The notes under the pieces were generated by a model. It saw nothing but the letters and a program-made list of their open reading frames with translations, was not told the DNA's origin and did no database searches. Shown here piece after piece: positions 52,608-64,000 of a stretch of 64,000 nt of DNA. Both the position numbers and the translations under genes were made by a program. This DNA comes from Luidia sarsii (taxonomy: Eukaryota > Echinodermata > Asteroidea > Paxillosida > Luidiidae), in NCBI GenBank assembly GCA_949987565.1, contig OX465101.1, positions 20,327,624-20,391,623 of the forward strand. Direction: 5' to 3'. Positions within the stretch are counted from its first letter, which is position 1. Each line of letters starts with the position of its first letter.

Positions 52608-52730
52608 AATAATACTACTACTAGTAGTACTACTAGTACTACTACCATGAGTACTAACTATATCCTCCACGATACTACTTCTGAGTACTACTACTACTAC
52701 TACTAGTAGTAGTACTACTACTAGTATTTT
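52608..52730. repeat. TAGTAC microsatellite
   Basis: Array of ACTACT/TAGTAGT words. The outer flanks (TTACGTGGATATTG and its complement side CAATTTCCACGTAA) make it the centre of a larger palindrome of roughly 220 bp. Confidence 0.75.
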
Positions 52731-53392
52731 TTTACGTGGATATTGTTGTCAATTCACAATTGGAATAAAAAAAAATTGTCTAGAAGCAAATGAAAAAAAT
52801 TGCCAAAAATAAATTACTACTGACTAGCCCTACAAAGACTAAGCTAAGTCAGTAAGTGAAGACTGGGATTGGGAAGGGTCTAAAATGTGCAATGCAAACG
52901 TATGGCTTAACATCCAAATGTAAACGCCAAAAAATGAACAAGACAACATTATTAAATTATATTATCATTTAAGTTACCTTAATGGTACGTTTTTCAACGT
53001 TAAAAGAGACCTACCGATTTTCATCAATGAATACCATCCTCTAGTTCACCGCCAAATTTATTTCACTTTACCTTAGTAACGAATGACGGCATTGAGCAGA
53101 CGACATCTCCTCTTTCTCCCGCGATGTTGTTTTTCAGCCATTTTGTTTTGCTACTGTTATTAGACGGCTGTTTCAGTGGCACCTCATTCGACACATGAAA
53201 TAGTCGTTGCGCATAAAGGTCATCCTCGTTCACGAAATATTATTTTAATAAACATTGACCTGCGATTAGTCGCGGCTGCGATGCATTTCGTGAAACGGAT
53301 TTTAAGATACATCGCAGCTGCGATACATTGCAACGCTGCGATCATTCGTAACTCCTGCGATGATTCGTAAGTCGGAGGGGTTTGGTGAAATC

Positions 53393-55030
53393 GACGGCTG
53401 GTCTTATAAAGCGCATTACACATATGTTTACACAAAATCCCAACGTGCTCTACAGAGAAACCACCAAAATCACAACACATTTTGGAGTAAACAGATGGGT
53501 TTTGAGAATGACTTTTTAACTGACAAAACTCATCAATTGATAGAAAGAAAATGAACTAAAAATCTAGGTCAAGAATTACTTTTCTTTAACTTAAAAAAAC
53601 CCCAGGAAATCAGTAACCTAAAAGCAGCCATTCAGCTATAACTTAAAGAACAGTAATTTTTGCCCCAGTTATTGAGCTCCCCTCAAATCCCTCTGCCATT
53701 GGTTTGTGTTCATTTCAATTCCCCATAAGTTTTGTACACACCTTTCCTAAAGTGACCAACAGAGGGCGCTATTTTAAGCGTGATATTTTAATTGATTACT
53801 GTTAAACTAATGAATGTGCAATTTTTACATCTGGCAAACTTGATATTCTTGTTCAGTAGGATCAAAAACTGTATTTCTGAAAATTATCTGGTAGCTTCTG
53901 GAGGGGGGGGGGGTAACAAAACTAAATGTGGATGCCTACTGGTACTTCATGGTCATCCCATGGCCTAATACTCCATCTCAAAAGAGATATGTCATGGTGT
54001 CACCGCAAATCTGCTATTAACATGTTGGTAATAAGAAAACCAATGTCTGTGGAAAAAAAATCTAGAGTCAAAAGTGCTACTGAGAATCAGTTAACATGTA
54101 CATCTTACATGTCTTAGTGTATAATTATAATGTACAATATGATATCATTTTTATGTATCCGTTTGAATGAAAAAACAAACCATACCTATTTCAAGAAGGA
54201 TAGGAAATTTCGGTAGGAATTACCCTCATAATATTCATGTATATGCTACACACGATAGCCATTTCCAACAAAAATAAATTTGAGGCTTCAAAGACTGGAG
54301 GAGATTTTTGCTGGTCATGGAATGTTTTATCAGAATGCTTACTTCATTCTAGTTTGATAAAGTATGACACGATCGCTATTTCCATTGTAGCATGTCATAC
54401 TGACATATACAGCGTCAGTGTTGCTTTAACATGTGATTATATTGTGTGACCTTTGGCCTATCTACATTAAGCATACTGCACCCTTTCATAAGAATAATCA
54501 AATAATCTCCGGTCTTCTTGGAAACCAAACTGTTTCAGGAGCACCAAAAGCATAAATGTTTAAATTTAAGTTTACTGATGTTTATATATACCGGGTAGGG
54601 CCTACACTACATGTAATGTACTAAAAAAAACAGCTTTACAATTCTCAAAAGCAAAGTAATTCTAATTTATTTCATGAAACGGAATATAGGCCTTCCTGTA
54701 GTGTGAACTGTGAAACGGGAAGTGACAAATTTAACGGTATCCTCTCAAACTAAAAGTTATATGGAACTGCACAGTCAAATCAGCAAAGTGTAACCCTTCC
54801 TCAATTATTTATTTATTTATTTATTTATTTTCCTGACACAGAAAGAGATTCACGCATGTACAGCATGTCATGCTCTGTATTTTTTTGCGAGGAGGATAAG
54901 TTACCTGGTACTTCCGTGGCACATTTATTTTTTTACTTCACGACCGTAAAGGCTTTTACTGTTCTAGTTTACTGAGGAACCTGTGCCCACCGAGGTACAG
55001 CGGACCATTATTTGAGAGGGAAGATCAGAC
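53393..55030. other. no gene seen
   Basis: Intron-like AT-rich DNA. Contains a G run (53,902-53,911) and an ATTT array (54,803-54,830). No splice-flanked coding segment recognised. Confidence 0.5.
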
Positions 55031-55039
55031 ACTGGACAA

Positions 55040-55160
55040 CTACATGTACATGTACTGTACACGTGTACACTACAGTACAGTACATTACATTATGCATGCA
55101 CATATTGTACATGTGCAAGGTCTGTACATTACGTACCGGTACATGTACATGTATGTACGA
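55040..55160. repeat. TACATG microsatellite
   Basis: Palindromic TACATG/GTAC array with interruptions. Confidence 0.85.
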
Positions 55161-55771
55161 TTCGGTTGAATTGGGCGGTCTGTTCTTCGCACGCAAATCT
55201 TGTAACTGCTCGAAACCACACGAACACGACCCATAACACTGCACTTGGAACAGGATCATCACACACCACCTCTCTGTTCACAAACAGCTGTGAACGCCCG
55301 ACTTGACCATGTGTACTGTGCACCATTGAAATAAGCAGACGTACTCCGTGGCTAGCACGCCATTGGTATGCAATCAGTTTGAGCATGCAAGTGTAACATG
55401 TGTAATGTACATGTGAACCCAGCAATCCTACACACAGAAGATTTGCTTTTTCTATTTGCTGTCTGCTTTTCTGACAGCCCTTTGATGACTTTGCCATAAA
55501 CAAGACTTTGTCCTTTAAACAAGTTACTCACAGCAGTGGCAATTCGCATCTGGCCCTATTTGGTCAGACAGCTACAATTTTGACAACAGTGCTCATGTCT
55601 ACAACTGTGTCAAATTACATTGTAAAGACCACAGACGTGTGTACTTGTACATGTATGTGTATAGTTTGTGGCATAAATCCAGCTGGGCATTTTCATTTCT
55701 CTTTTGATCCTGCAGTAACATAATAATAAAATTACAATATTTTACCATCAATGCATGTCATTTTTCTTTAG

Positions 55772-55936
55772 GATGAAGATTGTATAAAGGTACATGTAAT
55801 GCTTGAGACAGAGACCATCAACTCAAGTATACTGAGGCATCAACTGCAGTTTTTCCCTGATAGTATCCACAGTGAAATTGCTACTGCTATTGAATCGGCC
55901 AGACAGTCAAATGCTGATGAGCTGAAAGCTTTGCAG
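55772..55936 (+). CDS. host gene exon c (CCDC175-like?)
   Basis: Acceptor TTTTCTTTAG, donor GTAAGT, exactly 55 codons in phase 0, compatible with exon b. Encodes DEDCIKVHVMLETETINSS, then LRHQLQFFPDSIHSEIATA and SARQSNADELKALQ. The order of a Leu-rich helix, a PxSI motif and an acidic helix is reminiscent of the N-terminal part of coiled-coil protein CCDC175. Assignment by memory only. Confidence 0.55.
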
Positions 55937-56205
55937 GTAAGTACTTTCAGTGTATTTCATGAAGGGTTTAACCACTGTATAATAAAAAAAGGTCCTTGAT
56001 TATGTCAACCAAATGATGCAATCATTGAAATATCTTTTTGGGTTTGCTAGATTTGGATTAAAGTAAAAGAGTTTGTTTATTCTATTTATATTTCATCCAT
56101 CGAATCAAAAGTATTTTGCAACTTGGTTCAAGTTAAACAGTAAAGGAAAAACTGACTGGGAATTTTCAACTTTGACACAATTTGACACAAAAAGGGCTAA
56201 ACTTT
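55937..56205. other. intron sequence
   Basis: AT-rich, no feature recognised. Confidence 0.4.
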
Positions 56206-56210
56206 GACTG

Positions 56211-56273
56211 GACTGGAACCTGAGACTTCTAGGTTTGTGTACCAGTGCTCTTACCACCTGGTCTATCCAGCCC
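56211..56273 (-). repeat. tRNA-derived SINE-like fragment
   Basis: The minus strand has an A-box-like TAGACCAGGTGG and a B box GGTTCCAGTCC at tRNA spacing. Related to 50,456-50,525. Confidence 0.5.
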
Positions 56274-56380
56274 TTAGATGGTGGCCTTGCCAAGCAAGGG
56301 CTTTTCAAACTACAAACATGACAAACATCTTCTGGTTGGACTTGAGTCCAACCCGTGTAAGAAATGACTGATCTGCATTT

Positions 56381-57607
56381 GATTTCACAAAACTGTGCAT
56401 AAGTTACTTACACCTTATCTGCTTATGGTGCAACTCTTACACCATAAACTTATGGTGCAGCTGCGCCATAAGTTAAAGTCGATTTCATGGAACTTGTCTT
56501 AGCTGCTCAACATCGGATTTTCAATTAATTTTTGTAAAACATTTGTAAAACATTTTGGACGAGGCTGACCTTGGTCATATCAACGACTGTTTGAAGTACC
56601 TACACATGCTTTGAAGTATTTGCTGCATGTAACGTTCGTAGACAATACACACTCCGCAGAAATTTTTATTGGAGGCAGCCATTTTGCATTTCTTACATTG
56701 CTGTGTTGAAAAATGAGAAAAATCCTCGTAACAGAGACCAATTTCAGCTTACAAATCCGAGTTATTAGTGTAACTACAGCCTTGATGAGGTGCAACTTGG
56801 ACAAGCTGTGAAGTGGTCAAAATGTGAAGCGGCCAAAGTAATAAATACACAATTGTTGCACACTGTTTACTGAATGAAATGACTAAAATGCAAATGTTAT
56901 CTGTGACTTTATCATTCCTCTTTTCAGTCTATCTGTTTTGTCCCTGTCAATCTGCTATAAGAAAGGTCCTTCTTGGGACAAAAAGCCTGTGGTTTTGTTT
57001 CTTTTGATATCCACTAATTTAAATTGTGGCCTGAAGAAAGTCAAACCATGGTCAAACGTTCGCACTACTGTTAAATAAAAAAAAAATTGAAACACCTAGC
57101 CCCATTCCGTGTCTGGCGAGGATCATCACGATCACCGGCTTTATAATGTTCAAAAGAAAAGCGAGGTAGGCATTTGATATGAAAAAAGAGATACATGTAG
57201 GCCTTTACGTGTGTTGTGTTTCATTGTTACATTGATAATGGGGCCAATTACTCGAGTCTGACGCTCTAAATTCTCTCACAAATCTTCTACAATACAAAAT
57301 ATTCCCTCCTGGGAAAATCTATAGGGCCCTCTAATTTCGCTGTCGTCACGAGAATCCAAAGGATTTGCTCTGTCGCGAAACAATCTCTCGCAGTGAAGGG
57401 CTGTCCAATGTTCACGTTGCGCTAACAGCATCAGCGCCATATTTATGTAGCAACAACTTACGCCACCTCAAGACATGGTGTAACTTACACCTCAAGTTAT
57501 GGCATAAGCCCTCAAGTTGCACCATATCCGGATAGTGCGTAACTTTTGTGAAATCCGTCATAAAGATATTGCACAACTTACGCAATAAACTATTGTTTCG
57601 TGAAATC
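56381..57607. mobile_element. non-autonomous element with GATTTCAC ends
   Basis: GATTTCACAAAACTGTGCAT at the left and complement of GATTTCACGAAACAATAG at the right, with additional internal GTGAAATC and CATAAGTT words in both arms. The ends resemble those of the Harbinger element at 46.2-53.4 kb. Non-coding; it contains a degenerate Penelope-like tail at 56,850-57,010. Confidence 0.5.
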
Positions 57608-58097
57608 AGCTGCTGTTCCCACTACAAGATTTTAATATGGCGCCAACTCATTTAAGGTGCTCAACATGAAACAAAGTTTTCGTGAAGAACTGGTTTCCAG
57701 AAGATAGCAGTTCAGTGTCGGGACAACTTCAAAACGGGAATTCTAGAAGGCCAAGTATCATAATTGGTTGCATTGCTTATGGGACTTTTTTGCTTGTGAC
57801 AAACTGTGTATTGCTCAAGCAGTGTTAAGTTGTTAACAGATTAACACATTGGCCCCAGAGGAGAGAAAAAAGACACTGGATTCAAATGTTTGCTGGTTTT
57901 CCAAGGGTACTTCGCCAAAAACTTTTATTGCCACCCCTGAACTCTCGCCCTCAATTTCACATCACACTGATAATCAACGATGAACCAGCATCCCAGTGCT
58001 CAGTTTGACAAGGAATGCATTTGACCGCTGAAAGCATTTTCGCAAATGTGTACTGGGATGGTACATGTGTGCACTGTAATAACCAACAGCTAACAAT
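57608..58097. other. no gene seen
   Basis: Nothing recognised between the GATTTCAC element and the first LTR-like repeat. Confidence 0.4.
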
Positions 58098-58537
58098 TGG
58101 GCCCGGAGGAACGGAGAGACACACGGACACGCGACTGCCACTCGGACACACTGCCCCCGCTGGGTTTTTATTGAGTGCAAAAAGTTATACACTTCAAAAC
58201 ATCCACGTCCATAATAAACGTGTTTCACCAACCTTTGATTGTTTGGTCAACAATATGATAATTCTCAAACAATCCAACACAGTACCTGCGACCATCAGTA
58301 TAGGCTACCTTTGCCCAACTTAAACCATAATTATAATCTCTGCTGTACATGCCACTTGCATGTGTTTAACCTTACGTAGACTAGCACCGCTCAAAATATG
58401 CGAGTGCATGTCTTGACACCATTTCTGTGGCCCACCCCACCCCACAGACTACAAGGGGTGCCCAAGCAGGGAAAAACCAAGGCCGGGGCAGGCCAAGCTC
58501 CATGTACTCGGGGAACAAACTGCCAACCAATATCCCA
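58098..58537 (-). repeat. LTR-like repeat, left copy
   Basis: 440 bp, only a few differences from 59,585-60,024. Starts TGGGCCCGGAGG on the plus strand. Confidence 0.75.
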
Positions 58538-58639
58538 CTCCCAAAGGTGGATCCTCCCATGGCACGTTTCATACGACCATGTAAAACAAAAACAAAAACA
58601 GAAATTGAAAAACCCTGTCTGAGGCCAGTTCCCCCTGAC

Positions 58640-59190
58640 GGATCTCTCCGTACTCCCCCAACGCCAGGTCTGCACTGCAGAGGGCACACGCTGGTGGAAC
58701 TAGCGACACCCCCAACTGAGCAACTTCAAGCCCAGCTATTCCCCCAACGCCAGGTCTGCACTGCAGACGGCACACGCCGGTGGAACCAGCAACACCCCCA
58801 ACTGAGCAACTTCAAGCCCAGCTATTCCCTTAACGCCAGGTCTGCACTGCAGACGGTACACGCCGTTGGAAACCAGCGACACCCCCAACTGAGCAACTCT
58901 GGCCCAGCTATCCCCCAATGCCCACATCCACGATCGTCGAAGCGGACGAGCCCCACCCCCAACTGAGCAACTCTGGCCGAGCTATCCCCCAATGCCCACA
59001 TCCACGTCCGCCGAAGCGGACGAGCCCCACCCCCAACTGATTAACTCTGGCCCAGCTATCCCCCAATGCCCACATCCACGTCCGCCGAAGCGGACGAGCC
59101 CCACCCCCAACTGAGCAACTCTGGCCCAGCTATCCCCCAATGCCCACATCCACGACCGTCGAAACGGACGAGCCCCAAGCCCAACTGAGC
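58640..59190. repeat. minisatellites of about 87 and 75 bp
   Basis: The first array (58,640-58,890) has units with GCCAGGTCTGCACTGCAGA and CCCCCAACTGAGCAACTTCA. The second (58,890-59,190) has units with CAATGCCCACATCCACG and GAAGCGGACGAGCCCCA. Both share the AACTGAGCAACT word. Confidence 0.85.
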
Positions 59191-59584
59191 CTCGACAGAC
59201 CGGTACTGTACCTTTGTACCGAAAAATAAAAAATTAAAATGAAATTAAAGGGTGGCTCCGTGCCGGTTCATGAACTAGGGATTAATCAAGCGTCAGCCTC
59301 AAACTGCACCCAGTGTCGTGAGATGGGTGGGTGGGAGTTTTTACTATACGATGCACACCCAGCGGAGGTGCGCGGCCAAAAGAACCAATACACGCGCTAC
59401 AAGCGCTAATGTGCCCATCGCCTGACTGCATGCCTGACCGGCCCCATTGGTCAGCTTTCCAGCTACCAAGCATTCCTGGGCCAAGCGCGTACGGCACGCT
59501 TAACAACGCCTTTGTTCAGACGGTCATTCTCCCTTCCCCATTCCCAAAGTGGGTCTTCGGTCGACAAGCGACCAAAAACTAAAT

Positions 59585-60024
59585 TGGGCCCGGAGGAACG
59601 GAGAGACACACGGACACGCGACTGCCACTCGGACACACTGCCCCCGCTGGGTTTTTATTGAGTGCAAAAAGTTATACACTTCAAAACATCCACGTCCATA
59701 ATAAACGTGTTTCACCAACCTTTGATTGTTTGGTCAACAATATGATAATTCTCAAACAATCCAACACAGTATCTGCGACCAGCAGTATAGGCTACCTTTG
59801 ACCAACTTAAACCATAATTATAATCTCTGCTGTACATGCCACTTGCATGTGTTTAACCTTACGTAGACTAGCACCGCTCAAAATATGCGAGTGCATGTCT
59901 TGACACCATTTCTGTGGCCCACCCCACCCCACAGGCTACAAGGGGCGCCCAAGCAGGGAAAAACCAAGGCCGGGGCAGGCCAAGCCCCATGTACTCGAGG
60001 AACAAACCGCCAAACAATATCCCG
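59585..60024 (-). repeat. LTR-like repeat, right copy
   Basis: See the left copy. A poly-C run (60,041-60,050) lies just outside. Confidence 0.75.
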
Positions 60025-60089
60025 ACTCGGGAGATTGCCACCCCCCCCCCCACATTATACCAAAGCCGAGACCAGACAATTTAGTCCGT

Positions 60090-60960
60090 TCATCCGTCCA
60101 TCGTTCTCAACCATAATGAACACCTTCGAAATAACTAAATAGGTTTACACTATTTTTGGATAAGTCTGCCCAGCTGCCAACTGGTCGGAACCGGTTGTAC
60201 TAAAAAAAACGAACTGTTTTTCCGTACACTGAAAGTGTTCCTCGGCAGAGTTATGAAGTGTAATACTAGTATACTGTATGAACGTGCGCTAATAACCCGG
60301 GTTAAAAAAAGAAAAGAAAAAAAGAAACCAGAGATAACTGAATAAGCGAATTACTCTGGAAAAACCCTATGGTTATTTCATCTATGAATTAAACAACACG
60401 TAACTATGAAAAACATCGTGTTCCTGGTCAGCGTTATGAAGCGTATTACAAGATATACTGTATGAACGAGCGCTAATAATTAATTAAGTTCAGCAACGCA
60501 CGACCACTCAACGTTGATATCTGTCTGCCCGAGTAAGCATGTCGATAAGCTGAATACGGGAAGGGCGAAAACCCCGCGAAAAAACCCTTTGTTGGGAAAA
60601 AATCTGGGGAAATTCCCTTCCGGCTCCATTAATCAATGGCAACCAAGTATATAACTCCGTAAGTCAGCATAGCCTGCAAATTTCGTGAATTCGCTATTGG
60701 TGGCAGAAGTGCGTGCTCGTGTATAAACAACAGCGTGTTGCTGCTGATGTGCATGTGCTAGGGCTAGAATACAAGGCTAGAATGCCTATTCTACACCGCA
60801 CCCTTCACTGGCATTTACTAATGCCTTCCATATTCAAATTTCCATATTCAAAGTGGTGTTCCCACTTCTTGCCATATAAACAACATTTACCTGCTATAAT
60901 ACTACATAACGCAGGCAACTACAATTACAGTTGTTCTAAAGATGGATACACAAAGCCGAG
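60090..60960. repeat. diverged relative of the 26.05-27.01 kb element interior
   Basis: Shares CCATCGTTCTCAACC and a GTGTTCCCACTTCTTGCC..ATAAACAACATTTACCTGC block with 26,385-26,620. Also contains a dispersed repeat at 60,560-60,660 that matches 49,440-49,540. Confidence 0.55.
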
Positions 60961-63049
60961 AACAAGTTGCTGCAAATATCCCATTCCTTAGTGCCGGCAA
61001 GTGAAACGGTACAATGCTTGCAGAGAAGCTGTTATATTGAGAGCATGAACAATCATGTATGCATTGCCCAACTGGCACAGATTCGTGGGGCAATTCTGCT
61101 TTAATATTGATATGCTTTTTGCCTGCAATTAGTTTTCGCTCCCCAAAATAAAATGCAAACGTGGGAGAATGTCAGACCAAATTATGGTATAGACTCGGGC
61201 AGCATGTTACGTGTGGCATGTAGCCCCTCCTCTATTCTCTCCCTGATCTGCTTATCAGGAGCGAAAACAGATCATGAGTAATCTGTGCGGTACAGGGCGG
61301 CTACGTAGTTGCCGTCACAGTGTTGGGACCATGGCTTCCAGTCATGCGCCTCGCAAGCCGCTCCACGACAGTGTCCTTTCCTTGCTCCATGGACCTTCGT
61401 AATGGGCTGCGATTGCCGAGTAGATAATGCTGTCCCCTTTGATCCATGTTCACAAATCTCCTGAGGGTACAAGCAGTAAACACAAAAAGGGAAAACACCA
61501 GAAGAAACATCGCTACGTATATAACGTTCGCTTGCCTGTACCTCCGCTGTGGAGGGGAACCATGTGGGTGAATATAAGCCTGGATGGACCTCCACCGGCC
61601 CATTGATTAAGCATGTAATTTTGGACACCATATTTTGAGGCCTCCGTATCTGCCCAAATCCGGAAACGATGGGGGCTGAAAAAGCCAGGGGGAAACCTGA
61701 TGCACTTTATGCATGTTTGGAGGACAAACAAAAAGGCAACCCGTGGAGGCCGCAGACTAGGAAGTCTCGTTCTTTTGAAAATGCAAGACTATGGACTTGC
61801 CTCTCTGGTTCGTTTTTGAAAAAGGGGAGTGTTACGGTCATATTTGTACAGGCCGAATCGTCCACTGGACAAGTGATAAAGGAGATTATGTGGTTTGCGG
61901 AAAACCGCCTAAGCGACAGACTCGACGACCCGCATGCTGCCGAAACTACTGGAATTGTGTAAGCACGCACGAATATATGCTGCCCACCATTATTGCTGTG
62001 TGTGGGCACCAGTGTTCTCTGTCTATAGCTCCCAAGGAATGCAGGGATTGGTATCCCTTGCGCAGCTGCCGACGGAGCGAGTCAGAGGAAGCGAGATATC
62101 TTCAACAGGAAAAGAGTCGCTGAGGCAACGCAGCACCAAGTAACGGACCAAGAGCATTGGAGAGCTACCATGTGATGTCTGCTTACAATTATGGCAACGG
62201 CCGCCACATTGTCAGAACTAGGATGAAGCGTAGCCGTGTTGGCTATGCCCCCAGACCGTTATGGCTACGACCACAGGGAAAGGAACAAAAAATCCAGTCA
62301 AGCGTTGGAATGTCTGCAGGGAATGGAACAAAGGAGGCCCGGGGCTGTGAGCCACTGCCATTGTAGAGTTCCCGAACCCGTCCCCCACAATGTCTGTAGA
62401 GAACTGCATATTACGGTCCAGCACCCAATGATGGATAACAAGGACCGAGGCGGACGTTTATTTTTATTCAAAAGACGTATCATCAGGAGCCACGGATAAT
62501 GCCTATGAGTAGGTTCAACCACCTTGTTCCACCATGGGTTCAACTGTTTTATCCTCAGCTGCGGTAACCGCAAACTTCCACATGTACGTACAAAAGACTC
62601 AAGCACTGCTTTGTATGATAAGGGGCAAGTGACCTTCCTACAAAAGAATAATCATTGGTGTAATGATATATACCTCCTAGGCCAAATACGTCAAAAATGG
62701 AGAAAGAAGCTATTAAGCCGGTGCAAAGGAAGCTCCAACGGGAGGGCCTTATCAACACAATCTTGTCCTAGAACTTACATCCCAAAGACAAAATCGCTAG
62801 TGTAATAGGTGAGAGGCGGAATGCCGATTTGATATTCGCCTTAGCAAGGAAGGGGCCCTTCCTGCCCTCCTAACCAAATTTAACGAGTCATTAAAAAAAA
62901 ACGGTAAGCGAACTGAGCAGTGTCTTATCAATACCGTCATTGACTGAAGCGGAGTCTGGGTAGAACAAATGATGGATTAGTCTAAAGGAGCACAGCTCTG
63001 CTTTGGTATATACCAAGTCTATCAACTTGGAAGGGTGATATACAAAATG
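60961..63049. other. unexplained region, weak coding signals
   Basis: Richer in GC than its flanks, with many short frames on both strands. One minus-strand frame (61,301-61,603) has a hydrophobic segment VIYVAMFLLVFSLFVFTA. No family was recognised and no frame is long, so no gene is called. Confidence 0.3.
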
Positions 63050-63054
63050 TTGCT

Positions 63055-63152
63055 CACTGACCAAAATTACCAAATTGCAAATGTCAAGACTCAGCGGGCC
63101 CGACGCCTCGATCCCAGCGGGACCTTTCTCAAAGGCAAATTGGAAGGGTGGT
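63055..63152 (-). mobile_element. Penelope-like tail, diverged
   Basis: The minus strand keeps GCCTTTGAGAAAGGTCCCGC and the downstream tail (CAAATTTGG...GTCAGTGAGC), but the GAAACGTC box reads GAGGCGTC. Most differences from the 50.0-kb copy are T-to-C on the plus strand. Confidence 0.5.
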
Positions 63153-64000
63153 AATTAAGCCGGCCATACCAACTATTTAAGGGGACCTCCTTTTATAGTT
63201 TCTCCATCAAGGGCCGCGTGTGTGCGTTGCCTTACGGACTACAGATTTGATGCGTCCCGTCGGTTACACGGCCCGCTACACCCGAGACTGAGACAAAAGC
63301 CATTTTGTGAAGCCGTCGCATAACCTCTCTGCCGCTGCCTATGCAGGGTATTGCAGAGGAGAAAGCCTATTCTGGCGTTCGAGCGAGGCAGCACACGCAA
63401 GGACTTCCAAAACCGCAAGCCGGTCATAGCCGGCATTTTACAGGGCGTTAAAGGCAGCGTAAAAAATACTTTTTTTTTCACGGGGGCTCTTTTCAGATTT
63501 TCCCATCTTAAAATAGCCACCCTTAATTATTTCGCGGTGGCTATTTTGGAGCTTAGGGGGGCTTTTTTTAAGAATGAATTTTTTTAATGGTTTATAGCTT
63601 TTACCTAGTTATGTTTCAAGCAAAGTGTCAAGTATTGCAGACATTCATGATTTCTTCACCATTGAATTAATTTTGGTTTAATGAGACAATGAGTGATGAT
63701 GTAACTAAAACTTGTTACAAGGATCTTATTTTGTTCAACTGTTCGGTTGTCATATAGCGAAATACGCAGTTTTTGGCTATTGTTACGGCAGCCGTAACGC
63801 AGCTTCCATGTTCTATAGTTACGGCACTGCAACTGCGCAAGCGCGAGGACAAGCCAGATTTTGTTGCATGGGGTATAAACCCCACAATCTTGCACAGGCA
63901 GCGCCGCCTCGAGCTCAGTACAGGCACAAGAAAGTGAAGAAGCATGGCAAATTCTCTGGTTGTAGGCACATATTTTGCTTGTCTTGAAGCAGTATCCCTG
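63153..64000. other. no gene seen
   Basis: Contains a 38-bp hairpin (AAAATAGCCACCCTTAAT and its complement, 63,509-63,546) and GTTACGGCAGCCGTAAC (63,782-63,798). Open frames at 63,712-63,987 are not recognised. Confidence 0.4.

Larger units (their letters stand above)
46200..53392. mobile_element. PIF/Harbinger transposon
   Basis: Ends begin GATTTCAC on both sides (46,199 onward, and complement at about 53,385-53,392), with CGAA/CGCAGC/GCGATGCATCGC-rich subterminal repeats in both. It encodes a HARBI1-like transposase (plus, four exons) and a Myb/SANT protein (minus), the standard two-gene Harbinger system. Exact ends and the 3-bp target duplication could not be fixed. Insertions inside it: a Penelope-like palindrome, a SINE and a TE-A-type MITE. 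Confidence 0.7.
58098..60024 (-). mobile_element. TRIM-like LTR element with minisatellite interior
   Basis: Two 440-bp direct repeats (58,098-58,537 and 59,585-60,024) with TG...CA-type ends; the right copy has CCCG where the left has CCCA. On the minus strand the repeat contains AATAAA near its 3' end, and a purine-rich CTTTGGGAG lies just outside the left copy. A CGACAAGCGACCA word lies 10 nt from the right copy, as a primer site might. The interior of 1047 bp has no gag or pol. No clear target duplication (ACAAT against ACTCG). Confidence 0.55.

Noticed and set aside
58098..58537. A host protein-coding gene with Gly/Pro-rich frames
   Set aside because: The frames recur in the second LTR-like copy and in the minisatellites, without start or splice signals.

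Overview
This is eukaryotic DNA, almost certainly nuclear DNA of a marine invertebrate animal. The evidence is intron-containing genes with GT-AG boundaries, THAP, MADF and Myb/SANT domains, PIF/Harbinger, Ty3/gypsy, Penelope-like (PLE) and TTAA-flanked elements, and dispersed TACATG and TAGTAC simple repeats. The exact taxon cannot be fixed from the sequence. No CRISPR, rRNA, complete tRNA gene or bacterial operon was seen. Nearly all of the window is transposon or endogenous-virus-like DNA, much of it nested. Family names rest on motif recognition and memory, because no database search was possible.

Layout. 1-2.5 kb: no gene, one microsatellite. 2.5-3.1 kb: end of a Harbinger-like element with a MADF exon. 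3.1-5.06 kb: at least five short, tightly packed, frameshifted minus-strand genes, several with membrane segments, from a Polinton-like-virus/Maverick-like element. 5.63-14.58 kb: a complete, apparently young Ty3/gypsy retrotransposon (1200-bp LTRs, TTTA target duplication, tRNA-Ser primer site, gag and pol in a -1 relation). 15.0-16.2 kb: palindromic repeats and a piggyBac-like MITE. 16.9-17.7 kb: the 3' end of a PLE with a GIY-YIG endonuclease and a hammerhead-ribozyme motif. 17.66-22.2 kb: a second block of virus-like genes, including a decayed capsid-like gene and a 0.72-kb duplication. 23.4-27.3 kb: foldback and long-TIR elements. 27.36-29.35 kb: a 5'-truncated PLE (RT plus endonuclease).

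From 29.5 to 55.9 kb three phase-compatible plus-strand exons suggest a host gene, possibly CCDC175-like, whose 25.7-kb intron is filled with elements. These are a TTAA-flanked element (30.78-36.86 kb); a broken gene of an uncharacterised family with FEN1/PIN-like acidic motifs (38.0-46.2 kb), itself split by a TTAA-flanked Kolobok-type element (39.07-43.97 kb) that carries a THAP gene and a P2X7-C-terminal-domain-like gene; and a Harbinger element (46.2-53.4 kb) with an open four-exon transposase and a Myb/SANT partner. 56-64 kb holds a MITE-like element, tRNA-derived SINE pieces, a TRIM-like LTR pair with minisatellites, and a poorly explained region at 61-63 kb.

The most interesting observations are the two blocks of virus-like genes, the hammerhead-like motifs on PLE tails (one canonical, others with a paired core change), and the THAP plus P2X7-like gene pair carried between TTAA-flanked inverted repeats.
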